Shown in pieces: positions 6,540-13,329 of a stretch of 13,778 nt of DNA. This stretch comes from Christensenella sp. UBA4379. Lineage in GTDB: Bacteria > Bacillota > Clostridia > Christensenellales > Aristaeellaceae. Where the stretch lies: contig DGRV01000068.1 of NCBI GenBank assembly GCA_002391225.1, positions 12,943 to 26,720 on the forward strand, given 5' to 3'. A program made the translations under genes and the position numbers. A model generated the notes under the pieces. That model was not told where the DNA came from, did not search any database, and saw nothing but the letters and a program-made list of their open reading frames with translations. Each line of letters starts with the position of its first letter. Position 1 is the stretch's first letter.

Positions 6540-9500
6540 TCAGTTAATCCGATCAATGATGACCGTTGGACAATCGTCGAAGGCGTTCGCCGCGATGGAT
6601 GTCACGCTGGCAGGAATGCGGACATACAGTAGATTGGTGCAGCTGGCGAAAGCTTTTCTGCCGATGGCTGTACAGCCATCCGGAATGAGTACCGCCTGGG
6701 CAGGCACGCCTTCAAAGGCTTCCTCTTCAATGGTCTGAACCCCAGCGGGAATCCGCAGGATAGAGAGGGTGTTCAGCGCGGGGATGGTGACAGACTTTGT
6801 CTGCTGAACGAAAGCCTCATTCTCATAAGGATTGCTGATCCATTCGCAGGAGCCTTCCGATGTTTCCGTGGGGGAAACAATATATTGGGTTACAATGGCA
6901 GTTTCGGTTTCGGTATGATCCGGATTGTGGGCACAGATGCGGGAGGCGGTTACTGTGCTGTTGTCTTCCGCCCAGGTGTATGTGATGTCGCTCCAGTCAT
7001 GCCCCAGGGAAGTGATGTTCGCAACGACTTTGGTCTGCACAGAGAAAGCGGGATTTTCAAATGCTCCGCTGGTATAGGTGGTTTCACCGTTTTCTTCACA
7101 GGTGGGCTGTTTTGTAACGGCTGCCGAGGCAGGCATTGTTTCTGTTTCCGTATGCTCCGCGTTGTGGGCGCAGACGTGGGAGGCGGTCACCGTGCTGTTG
7201 TCCTCCGCCCAGGTGTAGGTCACTGTACTCCAGTCGTGGCCAAGCGCGGGAATGACTTCCTGGACAGTCAGGATTTCGCCGCATTCCGGGCACCAGCTGC
7301 CTTCTGTCAGACCGTCTTCCGTACAAGTGGCCGCGACAGCGGGCAGGATCTCTGGCTGGTGCGCCTCATGGGCCCAGGCAAAGCCGTTCTCCTGCGCCCA
7401 GGCGCGAGCAGGTGCGGCTGCAGAACTGTAAATGGTCAGCCCATCCAGACAATCGTCAAAAGCGTCTGCTGCAATGGTTACCAGGTTGTCTGGCAGATGG
7501 ACTTCGGTGAGGGCGGCATGATTGGCAACCGCCAGGCTCTGGAGTTCCGTGACCGGAACGCCGACGATGTCCGCCGGGACGGTCAGGCTGGTTTCGACTG
7601 TATCGGGAATGTTGACGATACTTACCGCTGTAGGTGCAGCGGTGGCTGATTTGATGGAGTAGATCAGTGTCCAGCCATTCGAGTCCGTAAAATTGAATTT
7701 CAAATAAGAGAGGGCTTTGGAGCTTGGACTTCCGGCATTTGCGTGGAATACCGCATGAACATTATGGAAGGTACGGGAGGAGATATTCGTGAGGCTGTCC
7801 GGCAGCCAGACTTCTCTCAGGTTGGTTGCCTGGAAGCAGGTTAGAGCACCTATGGTTGTTACTCCCTCCGGAATCCGGAGAGAAGTAATGCTTGTATTGT
7901 TCTGGAAAAGGTTGGTGCTGAGAGCTGTGACCTCTTCAGGAATAGTCAGATCAGTTTCCGTGCCATTGTATGCAGTCACGGTTAATCCGTCGTCCGAATA
8001 GCTCCACAGGGCAGGTATCTCTTCTGATTGAACTAATACTAACCCACATAATGAACAGTATTGCTTTTCGGTATATCCTGGTTCGCGGTCGGTCGGTGCG
8101 ACAGCCGGAACCACCACTACCTGGTGCGGCGCAGGCTCCACATCCTGGATTTGTTTCGTATTGGTCAGTGTTTGTCCGTCGATGATTACACTGGCGGTAT
8201 AAGTGGTCTGGGCCCATTCGGTGCAAGAGGTATTCTCTTCCGCGTTTGCAGTGACGTTTGCTTCCAGGGTCTGTGTTTCTGCGCCCCGGCCGCAGAGGAG
8301 GGTGAACGTACAGACGGAGCCGTCTTCTGCCCAGACGGCGCTGCTCAGCTGCCATTCATGCCCCAGAGCTGGGACGATTTCCGGTGCCTCCAGGATTTCC
8401 CCGCAGACGCTGCAGCGCTGGCCTTCCGTCAGGCCGGATTCGGTACAGGTAGGAGCAACAGGGGAGATAATCTCCGGTGCATGTGGAATAGGTTCCACAT
8501 TCTGGAGCATCATCGTGTCATTAAAGGTCATTTCGTCGTAGGTCAGGCTTGCTGTGAAAGTTGTCCAGGCCCATTTGGTGCAGGAGGTGTTTTCCTCCGC
8601 CTCGGCGGACACATATGCCTCCGCTTCCGCGGTTTCGCCGCAGCGTGCGCAGGTCAGCGTCATAAGACAGGAGGAGCCGTCTTCCGCCCAGGCGCTCGCC
8701 GTCCTCTGCCAGTCATGGCCAAGGGCCGGGATGGGTTCAGGGTTCTGAAGGGGGGTACCACACTCATCGCAGAAGATTTCATCGGTCAGCCCTTCCTCTG
8801 TACAGGTGGCGGGAAAACCTTCATGGATGAATGGTATATGTTCTGCCAGCGGCAGCGGAGCGTTGATCGTCTGCGCAGAGAAGGCTTCGTTCTCAAACGC
8901 CGCGCTGGTATAGACGCCCTCTCCCTGTACTGTGCAGGTGGAAGGGGTCAGAACTTCCACAGAGGAAGGAACCGTCTCGGTTTCTGTAATGTCTTCACAG
9001 TTTTCACAGGAATGGACGGCCGCTAAAGATGAATGGTCCTCTGACCAAGTGTAAACGGGTTCGCTCCAGGAGTGTTCTTCAATTTTCAGGAGGCTGGTGT
9101 AACCAGAAGACACCATTGCTTGGTAGGCAAGAGAATTACAATGATAGATATGGATTTCAGTTAGGTTTATACAATCGGAAAAACCTTGAGGACCCCAGCT
9201 CTTCATACTGTCCGGAATGGTGATAGAGGTCAAGCTGCTGCAACCATCAAAAAACTGATCGATGTCAGGTAGAGTAACGCTATTAGGAATATGAAGTTCA
9301 GTCAGGCTGCTGCATCCGTAAAAAGCGCAATAATCAATCGTTGTCACGCTGTCCGGAATGATGATAGAAGTCATGCCGCTGCAACCGTTAAACGCATACA
9401 TACCGATACTTGTCACACCATTCGGAATATTGATAGAGGTCAGGCTGCTGCAGCCGGAAAAAGTTCTCTCGACGATGCTTGTCAAGCTGTTAGGAATGTT

Positions 9501-11375
9501 GATGGAAGTCAAGCTGCTGCAGCCGGAAAAAGTGCTCTCCCCGATGTTTGTCACGCCGTTTGGAATAGTGATGGCTACTAATTCTGGACAATCTGAAAAA
9601 GCGTACTTACCAATATTAGTAACGCCGTCAGGAAGGTTGATGTTCTTCAAAGATTTGCAGTGGCAGAAAGCCCAGTTGCCGATTCTGGATAGACTCTCCG
9701 GAAGTGTAACGTCTGTCAGATGCTCGCAGAATTCAAAAGCCAAATCTCCAACCGCTGTAATCCCTTCTGAAAGGATAACGCTGGTTAGGCTCTGGCATTT
9801 GAAGAAGGATTGATCGAACGTTGATAGGCTGCCCGGGAGAGTGATATGTGTCAGCCCGGATTCGAAAAACACATTTCTGTCCAAGAAAGTCAGGTGATCC
9901 GGCAAGACAATTTCTGTCAGGCTGGAACAGCTTTTAAAGGCAGATTCCCCAATCTGGGTGACACTGTCTGGAATTGTGATATCTGTCAGACTGGAACATC
10001 TTTCAAAGGCGGATTTCCCTATCTCAATGACACTGTTCGGAATTATGATTTCTATCAGACTGCTGCAATCAGAAAACAAATAAGATACAATGCTTGTAAC
10101 ACCGTCAGGAATACTAATGCTCGTTAGGCTGCTGCAGCCTGAAAAAGCTTCGGAACCTATGCTGTTCAGGTAATCTGGAAAGATGATTTTGTTCAGACTG
10201 TTGCAGCCAAGGAAAGCGCATTCGCCGATGTTTGTCACGCTATCCGGAATGGTAACAGAAGTGAGATGTCTACAATTGGCAAAAGCTCGCTCACTGATGC
10301 TTATCACGCTGTCAGGAATGATAATACTTGATAAGTTTGAACAGAGATTGAAAGCATCTGGACATATATCGGTGATACCGGTTTCCAGAGTTACATGCTG
10401 AATATTGCTGGCATAGGCGCTCCAGGGACAAGATGTCATGGAACCGGCGCCGCTGATCATCAGTGTACCGTTATCATATAATGTCCATGTCAGGTTTGTC
10501 CCGCAGGCGCCGCTGTGTGATAGAAAATGCTTTGCTGCATTAATAATGGCCGTATTGCTGGAGTCAATGGCAATCGCCGCCCATTCATCAGCTGTTCCCT
10601 GATAAAAAACATCGGAAATGTTAGTGCATTTGCTGAATGCCCAAAGACCGATTTCTTCTACGCTATGTGGTAAAATGATTTTCTTTAACCCAGTGCAGCC
10701 GGAGAAAACGAATTGACCTATCTTGGTTAAATCTTCCGGGAATATAACTGTTTCAAGACTTGTGCAGTCTTCCAACACATGCATATTCAACGTTGATAAA
10801 TGAGCCGGCAATTTTATTTTTCGTAAAGCTGTGCAGCCATCAAACGCACTGGTATCAATTTTAACAATGCTGTCAGGGAGATCAATTTCTCTCAAAGCAG
10901 TACATGATGAAAAGACATAGGTTCCTATTTCGGTTATTCCTTCAGGGATGAAAATATTCTCAAGAGAAGAACATCTTGCAAAAGTACTTTGTCCTAAGGA
11001 AGTCAGTCCGTTTGATAGCCTGACGTTTTTAAGATTAGAACATCCTAAAAACAACATATCTCCAATTTTGTTCACGGTATCTGGCAAAGAAACACTGATA
11101 AGATTAACAGCTTCTTTACATAAACTGGATGGTAATCTCGTTATCCCTTCTCCAATGATTAATGTTGTAGCTCTTTTGATTGTACTGGCAAAACCGGAAG
11201 AAGATAATATTTCTCCTTCGCCCGTGATCGTCATCACACCATTATCATCCAGTGTCCAGGAAAAATTTCCGGACGTTCCGCTTTCAGCGACGCTTGCCGA
11301 GCCGCAGAAAAACGCCAGGGCTAGTGTCAAACCAAGCACTACCCACAAGAATCTTTTTCCGGTTCGTGTCATCAT
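6540..11375 (-). CDS. Giant secreted BspA-like LRR protein A with Cys-motif modules
   Basis: This 1611-aa protein has a signal peptide (about 1-30, cleavage after ASVA) nearly the same as that of protein B. A SGTSGNFSWTLDDNG module (about 32-46) recurs at about 289-311. About 8 LRR_5 units precede a YQGTADEWAAIAI cap (about 255-268), and about 19 units fill 322-760. From about 765 the protein changes to Cys-motif modules: ATCTEEGLTDEIFCDECG and relatives at about 852, 970, 1090 and 1345, each with a GHDW/GHEW or TWAEDNSTVTAS partner. Short LRR groups lie at about 1140-1190, 1260-1310 and 1531-1605. No sortase signal or C-terminal TM is visible. It is probably secreted and adhesive or binding by family analogy; this is inferred. 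The 3' half of the gene is visibly more GC-rich than the LRR half. GGAGGA (11386-11381) supports ATG 11375 (5 nt) or 11372 (8 nt). Confidence 0.93.
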   Translation of the reverse strand: MMTRTGKRFLWVVLGLTLALAFFCGSASVAESGTSGNFSWTLDDNGVMTITGEGEILSSSGFASTIKRATTLIIGEGITRLPSSLCKEAVNLISVSLPDTVNKIGDMLFLGCSNLKNVRLSNGLTSLGQSTFARCSSLENIFIPEGITEIGTYVFSSCTALREIDLPDSIVKIDTSAFDGCTALRKIKLPAHLSTLNMHVLEDCTSLETVIFPEDLTKIGQFVFSGCTGLKKIILPHSVEEIGLWAFSKCTNISDVFYQGTADEWAAIAIDSSNTAIINAAKHFLSHSGACGTNLTWTLYDNGTLMISGAGSMTSCPWSAYASNIQHVTLETGITDICPDAFNLCSNLSSIIIPDSVISISERAFANCRHLTSVTIPDSVTNIGECAFLGCNSLNKIIFPDYLNSIGSEAFSGCSSLTSISIPDGVTSIVSYLFSDCSSLIEIIIPNSVIEIGKSAFERCSSLTDITIPDSVTQIGESAFKSCSSLTEIVLPDHLTFLDRNVFFESGLTHITLPGSLSTFDQSFFKCQSLTSVILSEGITAVGDLAFEFCEHLTDVTLPESLSRIGNWAFCHCKSLKNINLPDGVTNIGKYAFSDCPELVAITIPNGVTNIGESTFSGCSSLTSINIPNSLTSIVERTFSGCSSLTSINIPNGVTSIGMYAFNGCSGMTSIIIPDSVTTIDYCAFYGCSSLTELHIPNSVTLPDIDQFFDGCSSLTSITIPDSMKSWGPQGFSDCINLTEIHIYHCNSLAYQAMVSSGYTSLLKIEEHSWSEPVYTWSEDHSSLAAVHSCENCEDITETETVPSSVEVLTPSTCTVQGEGVYTSAAFENEAFSAQTINAPLPLAEHIPFIHEGFPATCTEEGLTDEIFCDECGTPLQNPEPIPALGHDWQRTASAWAEDGSSCLMTLTCARCGETAEAEAYVSAEAEENTSCTKWAWTTFTASLTYDEMTFNDTMMLQNVEPIPHAPEIISPVAPTCTESGLTEGQRCSVCGEILEAPEIVPALGHEWQLSSAVWAEDGSVCTFTLLCGRGAETQTLEANVTANAEENTSCTEWAQTTYTASVIIDGQTLTNTKQIQDVEPAPHQVVVVPAVAPTDREPGYTEKQYCSLCGLVLVQSEEIPALWSYSDDGLTVTAYNGTETDLTIPEEVTALSTNLFQNNTSITSLRIPEGVTTIGALTCFQATNLREVWLPDSLTNISSRTFHNVHAVFHANAGSPSSKALSYLKFNFTDSNGWTLIYSIKSATAAPTAVSIVNIPDTVETSLTVPADIVGVPVTELQSLAVANHAALTEVHLPDNLVTIAADAFDDCLDGLTIYSSAAAPARAWAQENGFAWAHEAHQPEILPAVAATCTEDGLTEGSWCPECGEILTVQEVIPALGHDWSTVTYTWAEDNSTVTASHVCAHNAEHTETETMPASAAVTKQPTCEENGETTYTSGAFENPAFSVQTKVVANITSLGHDWSDITYTWAEDNSTVTASRICAHNPDHTETETAIVTQYIVSPTETSEGSCEWISNPYENEAFVQQTKSVTIPALNTLSILRIPAGVQTIEEEAFEGVPAQAVLIPDGCTAIGRKAFASCTNLLYVRIPASVTSIAANAFDDCPTVIIDRIN
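9421..9558 (-). repeat. Tandem 69-nt duplication within LRR gene A
   Basis: Units 9421-9489 and 9490-9558 match at about 58 of 69 positions. They share a long identical core that includes GCTGCTGCAGCCGGAAAAAG (9444 and 9513). Each encodes one 23-residue LRR unit of the type SGCSSLTSINIPNxxTSIxx, pointing to recent unit expansion. Confidence 0.8.
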
Positions 11376-11411
11376 TCAGTTCCTCCGTCTTTGCATAGTT
11401 TTACTTCTTTT

Positions 11412-11440
11412 ATCATAGCATAAAAGTCCGAAAAAGTAAC
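11412..11440 (-). promoter_or_regulatory. Promoter of LRR gene A
   Basis: On the minus strand, -35 GTTACT (11440-11435), a 17-nt spacer and -10 TATGAT (11417-11412) with TGC immediately upstream form an extended -10. It matches the promoter of LRR gene B base for base. Confidence 0.72.
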
Positions 11441-11486
11441 GTCGCAATTCGTGACATTCGCGCAAAAAAGCGTCGCGATTCGCGAC
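11435..11486 (-). repeat. 52-nt promoter-linked element, copy 1 (upstream of LRR gene A)
   Basis: A perfect palindrome GTCGCGAATCGCGAC (11486-11472) and a related imperfect one GTCACGAATTGCGAC (11455-11441) have centres 31 bp apart, close to three helical turns. A further CGCGAAT half-site (11463-11457) lies between them. The element ends on the -35 hexamer. Confidence 0.85.
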
Positions 11487-11489
11487 GCT
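11464..11489 (-). terminator. Intrinsic terminator of the XRE-TM regulator gene
   Basis: The GCGTCGCG/CGCGACGC stem with loop AAT (11488-11470) is followed directly by six T residues (11469-11464) on the minus strand. It lies about 56 nt after the regulator's stop codon. It also makes up the distal part of the 52-nt element. Confidence 0.75.
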
Positions 11490-11544
11490 GGAAAAAACGG
11501 TATTTGTTTTTAACCGGAAACGACAATCAAGGAGAGGAGACCGA

Positions 11545-12375
11545 TCAGTTTTTTGTGAGCTCCTGATAGCTGGTGAAGGAGAGGACTTCCCCGCTTTCGT
11601 CCTGTACATACAACTCGATGCCGACGCCCACGAACCTGTTGTTGGCCGGAAAACCGCCGATAAAATCAAACGTTCCGTAGGGCGGGAGGTCAACGGGTTC
11701 TCCCTGGTCGGCCAGCTGCTTGGCGGTCATGGTAGCCGCCATGATGGAATAATCATCTTTAAAGTAAATGTAATCCAGCTTTTGAACTTTCACAGGGAAA
11801 CCCTGGTCTTCTGTGAAAATGAAGGTGTACATTTGGAGACTTTCGTTGTTGTCCAGCCGCCGGGCGATCGAAATATAGGGTTTGCCCTCCTGACGGGGTT
11901 TGACGGCGGCGTAGTCTTCCGGACGGTATACGACGCCCTGCGGGTCACGGTATTCGCCCTTGCCGCTGCCGGGGCCCCGGGTCAGCAATATGGCGGCTGT
12001 GACGATTGCCGCCAGCAGGACGATGGGGACCAGAATCTTCCAAAGAGCGAGCTTCCGGACGGTTTTCGTGGTTTCCGAGGCTGCGGGCGAGGGAACGGCC
12101 GGCTCGGCTGTCTCCCCGCTGTCCGCGGTGTCCGATGGTTCTGTATGGACCGATTCCTCAGCGTTTTCGGGAAGCTGGTCAGAAGCTGCGTCTTTCAGCA
12201 GGTCGCAGTTCAGGATGCCGTTGATCTGCCGGATCACTTCGATCCCGGGAGTAGAGCGCCCATGCTCCCATCCGCTGATGGTATTCCGGGCTACATGAAG
12301 GGCGTCCGCCAGTTCCGCCTGGGTCATTCCAGCCGCCTGACGGGCTTCCGTCAGACATTCCGCAAAGCTTTTCAA
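11545..12375 (-). CDS. Membrane-tethered XRE-family regulator (HTH, TM, ectodomain)
   Basis: This 276-aa protein has a Cro/C1-type HTH at about residues 3-58 (TEARQAAGMTQAELADAL, recognition region HVARNTISGWEHG), an acidic Ser/Glu/Pro linker (about 66-104), and one TM segment (about 109-132, WKILVPIVLLAAIVTAAILL). A predicted extracytoplasmic domain of about 140 residues with alternating polar and aromatic stretches follows; I do not recognise it. The start is taken as TTG 12375, because GGAAGG (12390-12385) lies 9 nt upstream and the HTH then begins at the usual distance. ATG 12384 is the alternative but abuts that site. ATG 12435 would lie in the -35 box. The layout suggests a one-component sensor reading an outside signal. 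It heads the array of secreted-protein genes, though each of those has its own promoter. Its targets are inferred, not shown. Confidence 0.85.
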   Translation of the reverse strand: MKSFAECLTEARQAAGMTQAELADALHVARNTISGWEHGRSTPGIEVIRQINGILNCDLLKDAASDQLPENAEESVHTEPSDTADSGETAEPAVPSPAASETTKTVRKLALWKILVPIVLLAAIVTAAILLTRGPGSGKGEYRDPQGVVYRPEDYAAVKPRQEGKPYISIARRLDNNESLQMYTFIFTEDQGFPVKVQKLDYIYFKDDYSIMAATMTAKQLADQGEPVDLPPYGTFDFIGGFPANNRFVGVGIELYVQDESGEVLSFTSYQELTKN

Positions 12376-12399
12376 AAAAATCATCCTTCCGACAAGAGA

Positions 12400-12412
12400 T
12401 AAAATGATTTTA
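12400..12412. promoter_or_regulatory. 13-bp palindrome over the regulator's -10 box (possible operator)
   Basis: TAAAATGATTTTA is a perfect 6-1-6 inverted repeat that covers the -10 hexamer and predicted start point. This would suit autoregulation by the HTH protein. AT-rich palindromes arise easily by chance, so confidence is limited. Confidence 0.4.
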
Positions 12413-12435
12413 GCGCATCTTTTCCTGATTTGCAA
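12407..12435 (-). promoter_or_regulatory. Promoter of the XRE-TM regulator
   Basis: On the minus strand, -35 TTGCAA (12435-12430), 17-nt spacer, -10 TAAAAT (12412-12407). The leader to TTG 12375 would be about 25 nt. Confidence 0.68.
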
Positions 12436-12468
12436 GGACGATTTTACAGGGATATTTTCTTCTGTCGC

Positions 12469-12498
12469 TTGTGCGGTTGGCGGTTTGTATGCTATAAT
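12469..12498 (+). promoter_or_regulatory. Promoter of the DUF308-type gene
   Basis: A consensus -10 TATAAT (12493-12498) with TGC before it (extended -10) lies 18 nt after a weak -35 TTGTGC (12469-12474). It is divergent from the regulator promoter, with -35 boxes about 33 nt apart. Confidence 0.7.
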
Positions 12499-12534
12499 CA
12501 GGCGGAACAGAAATTATCAAAGGAGTGTTGCTGT

Positions 12535-13194
12535 ATGGCATCCGCAGCGTTTCAGCCGCCGAAAAAAGAAAAACTGACCGGCATCCTGGCGATTATCCTG
12601 TATCTGGTGACCGGGGTGCTTCTGCTGGTACGTCCGGATTGGATGGCGGAGTTTACCCGCTGGGCGATTTTCGCGGTCCTGCTGGGGTACGCGGTGATCT
12701 CGTTCTGGAAATACCTGAAAATGCCTGCGGAGGAAGCAGCCAGGGGTTATACCCTGACGGGGGCGATGATCGCCGCTACGCTGGCGGTGCTGGCCCTGTT
12801 TGAACTGGATCTGCTGACGGACCACGTCTGGGGCCTGCTGCTGCTGGCGGGGGGCTATATGAAGTTCCAGACGGCGATGGACATGGGCCGGCTGGGCCAT
12901 CAGCGCTGGTGGCTGTTTCTGCTTCCCTGCGCGGTTTCGCTGGTGTTCGGCATCCTGATTGTGACGGAGATCCTCAAGAACAATACCACCCTGTTCATCG
13001 GCATTGCCATGGTGGTCGAGGGCGTGGTGGACATCGCCGCCCTGATAATGATGGCCCGCAGCGACCGGCTGAACCGTCAGGCGGAAAAGGAAAAGAAGCT
13101 GGCGGAGGAAAAACAGGCGGAAGCAAAAGAAGAACCCGCCGCTCCCCAGCCGGAAGAACAGCCTGCCGAAACCGCTGAAACCAGCGAAAACTGA
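12535..13194 (+). CDS. DUF308/HdeD-like multi-pass membrane protein
   Basis: This 219-aa protein has about six hydrophobic segments (about 14-32, 42-60, 72-90, 96-111, 125-146, 152-172) arranged as short pairs typical of DUF308. A charged C-terminal tail rich in Lys, Glu, Ala and Pro (about 175-219) is probably cytoplasmic and partly helical. The family is loosely tied to acid stress through HdeD, but no biochemical role is established and none can be read here. ATG 12535 is chosen because AAAGGAG (12519-12525) lies 9 nt before it; the frame is open from 12430, but that part overlaps the promoter. It appears monocistronic, with its own promoter and terminator. No link with the LRR array is visible beyond the divergent promoter. 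Confidence 0.85.
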   Translation: MASAAFQPPKKEKLTGILAIILYLVTGVLLLVRPDWMAEFTRWAIFAVLLGYAVISFWKYLKMPAEEAARGYTLTGAMIAATLAVLALFELDLLTDHVWGLLLLAGGYMKFQTAMDMGRLGHQRWWLFLLPCAVSLVFGILIVTEILKNNTTLFIGIAMVVEGVVDIAALIMMARSDRLNRQAEKEKKLAEEKQAEAKEEPAAPQPEEQPAETAETSEN

Positions 13195-13210
13195 TTGTCA
13201 GAATCCATCC

Positions 13211-13269
13211 AGAACCTGCCTCAGGCAAGCCCCGGAAGGGGGGACGCCTTGGGCGGGTTCTTTGTGTTT
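13211..13269 (+). terminator. Intrinsic terminator of the DUF308-type gene
   Basis: AGAACCTGCCT (13211-13221) pairs with GGGCGGGTTCT (13251-13261) using two G-T pairs. Inner pairs lead to CCCC/GGGG around a GGAA loop. TTTGTGTTT follows (13261-13269). The stem starts 17 nt after the stop codon. Confidence 0.85.
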
Positions 13270-13300
13270 AATCTGGTCGGAACACGAAGCGTTCCCTCCA

Positions 13301-13329
13301 TTTACTTTATCACGCTAACGTGATACAAT
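13301..13329 (+). promoter_or_regulatory. Promoter of the YerC/HisR-like gene
   Basis: -35 TTTACT (13301-13306), 17-nt spacer, -10 TACAAT (13324-13329). The predicted start of transcription is near 13336, which leaves about 30 nt of leader. Confidence 0.75.
13308..13325. promoter_or_regulatory. 18-bp palindromic operator in the promoter spacer
   Basis: TATCACGCTAACGTGATA is a perfect 7-4-7 inverted repeat lying between the -35 and -10 boxes and overlapping the first two bases of the -10. A bound dimer would block RNA polymerase. The obvious ligand is the TrpR-family protein encoded directly downstream (autoregulation). The palindrome and its position are seen; the partner is inferred. Confidence 0.75.

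Larger units (their letters stand above)
11376..11490 (-). repeat. 115-nt near-identical upstream region, copy 1 (before LRR gene A)
   Basis: This is the partner of 6371-6485 (113 of 115 identical). Similarity falls off sharply on the promoter-distal side after 11490, and more gradually into the signal-peptide codons. Confidence 0.93.

Noticed and set aside
6885..9026. Long plus-strand open frames (254 and 321 codons) opposite the 3' half of LRR gene A
   Set aside because: They mirror the GC-rich Cys-motif modules; their Cys/Gly/Arg-rich sequence and repeated look come from the repeats on the real strand, and neither has a good ribosome binding site.
2702..11375. Sortase (LPxTG) anchoring or lipoprotein attachment of the LRR proteins
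   Set aside because: No LPxTG-like motif with a hydrophobic C-terminal tail and no lipobox at the signal-peptide Cys (AFFCG, ALYCS) could be found, so attachment is left open.
2601..11489. The three palindrome-rich repeats as a CRISPR array or insertion-sequence ends
   Set aside because: Spacing is thousands of bases with genes between, no cas or transposase gene is present, and no target-site duplications or terminal inverted repeats were found.
2557..11693. Minus-strand frames across the three intergenic repeats that share a peptide like SVANRDAFLRECHELRR
   Set aside because: The shared peptide is just the 52-nt DNA element read in frame. The frames cross promoters and a terminator hairpin and begin inside neighbouring features, so they are not genes.
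12376..12435. N-terminal extension of the XRE regulator to ATG 12435
   Set aside because: That ATG lies in the -35 box, and the promoter at 12407-12435 plus GGAAGG at 12390-12385 place the start at TTG 12375 or ATG 12384.
12430..12534. N-terminal extension of the DUF308-type protein to ATG 12430
   Set aside because: It would run through the consensus TATAAT promoter and ignores AAAGGAG placed correctly before ATG 12535.
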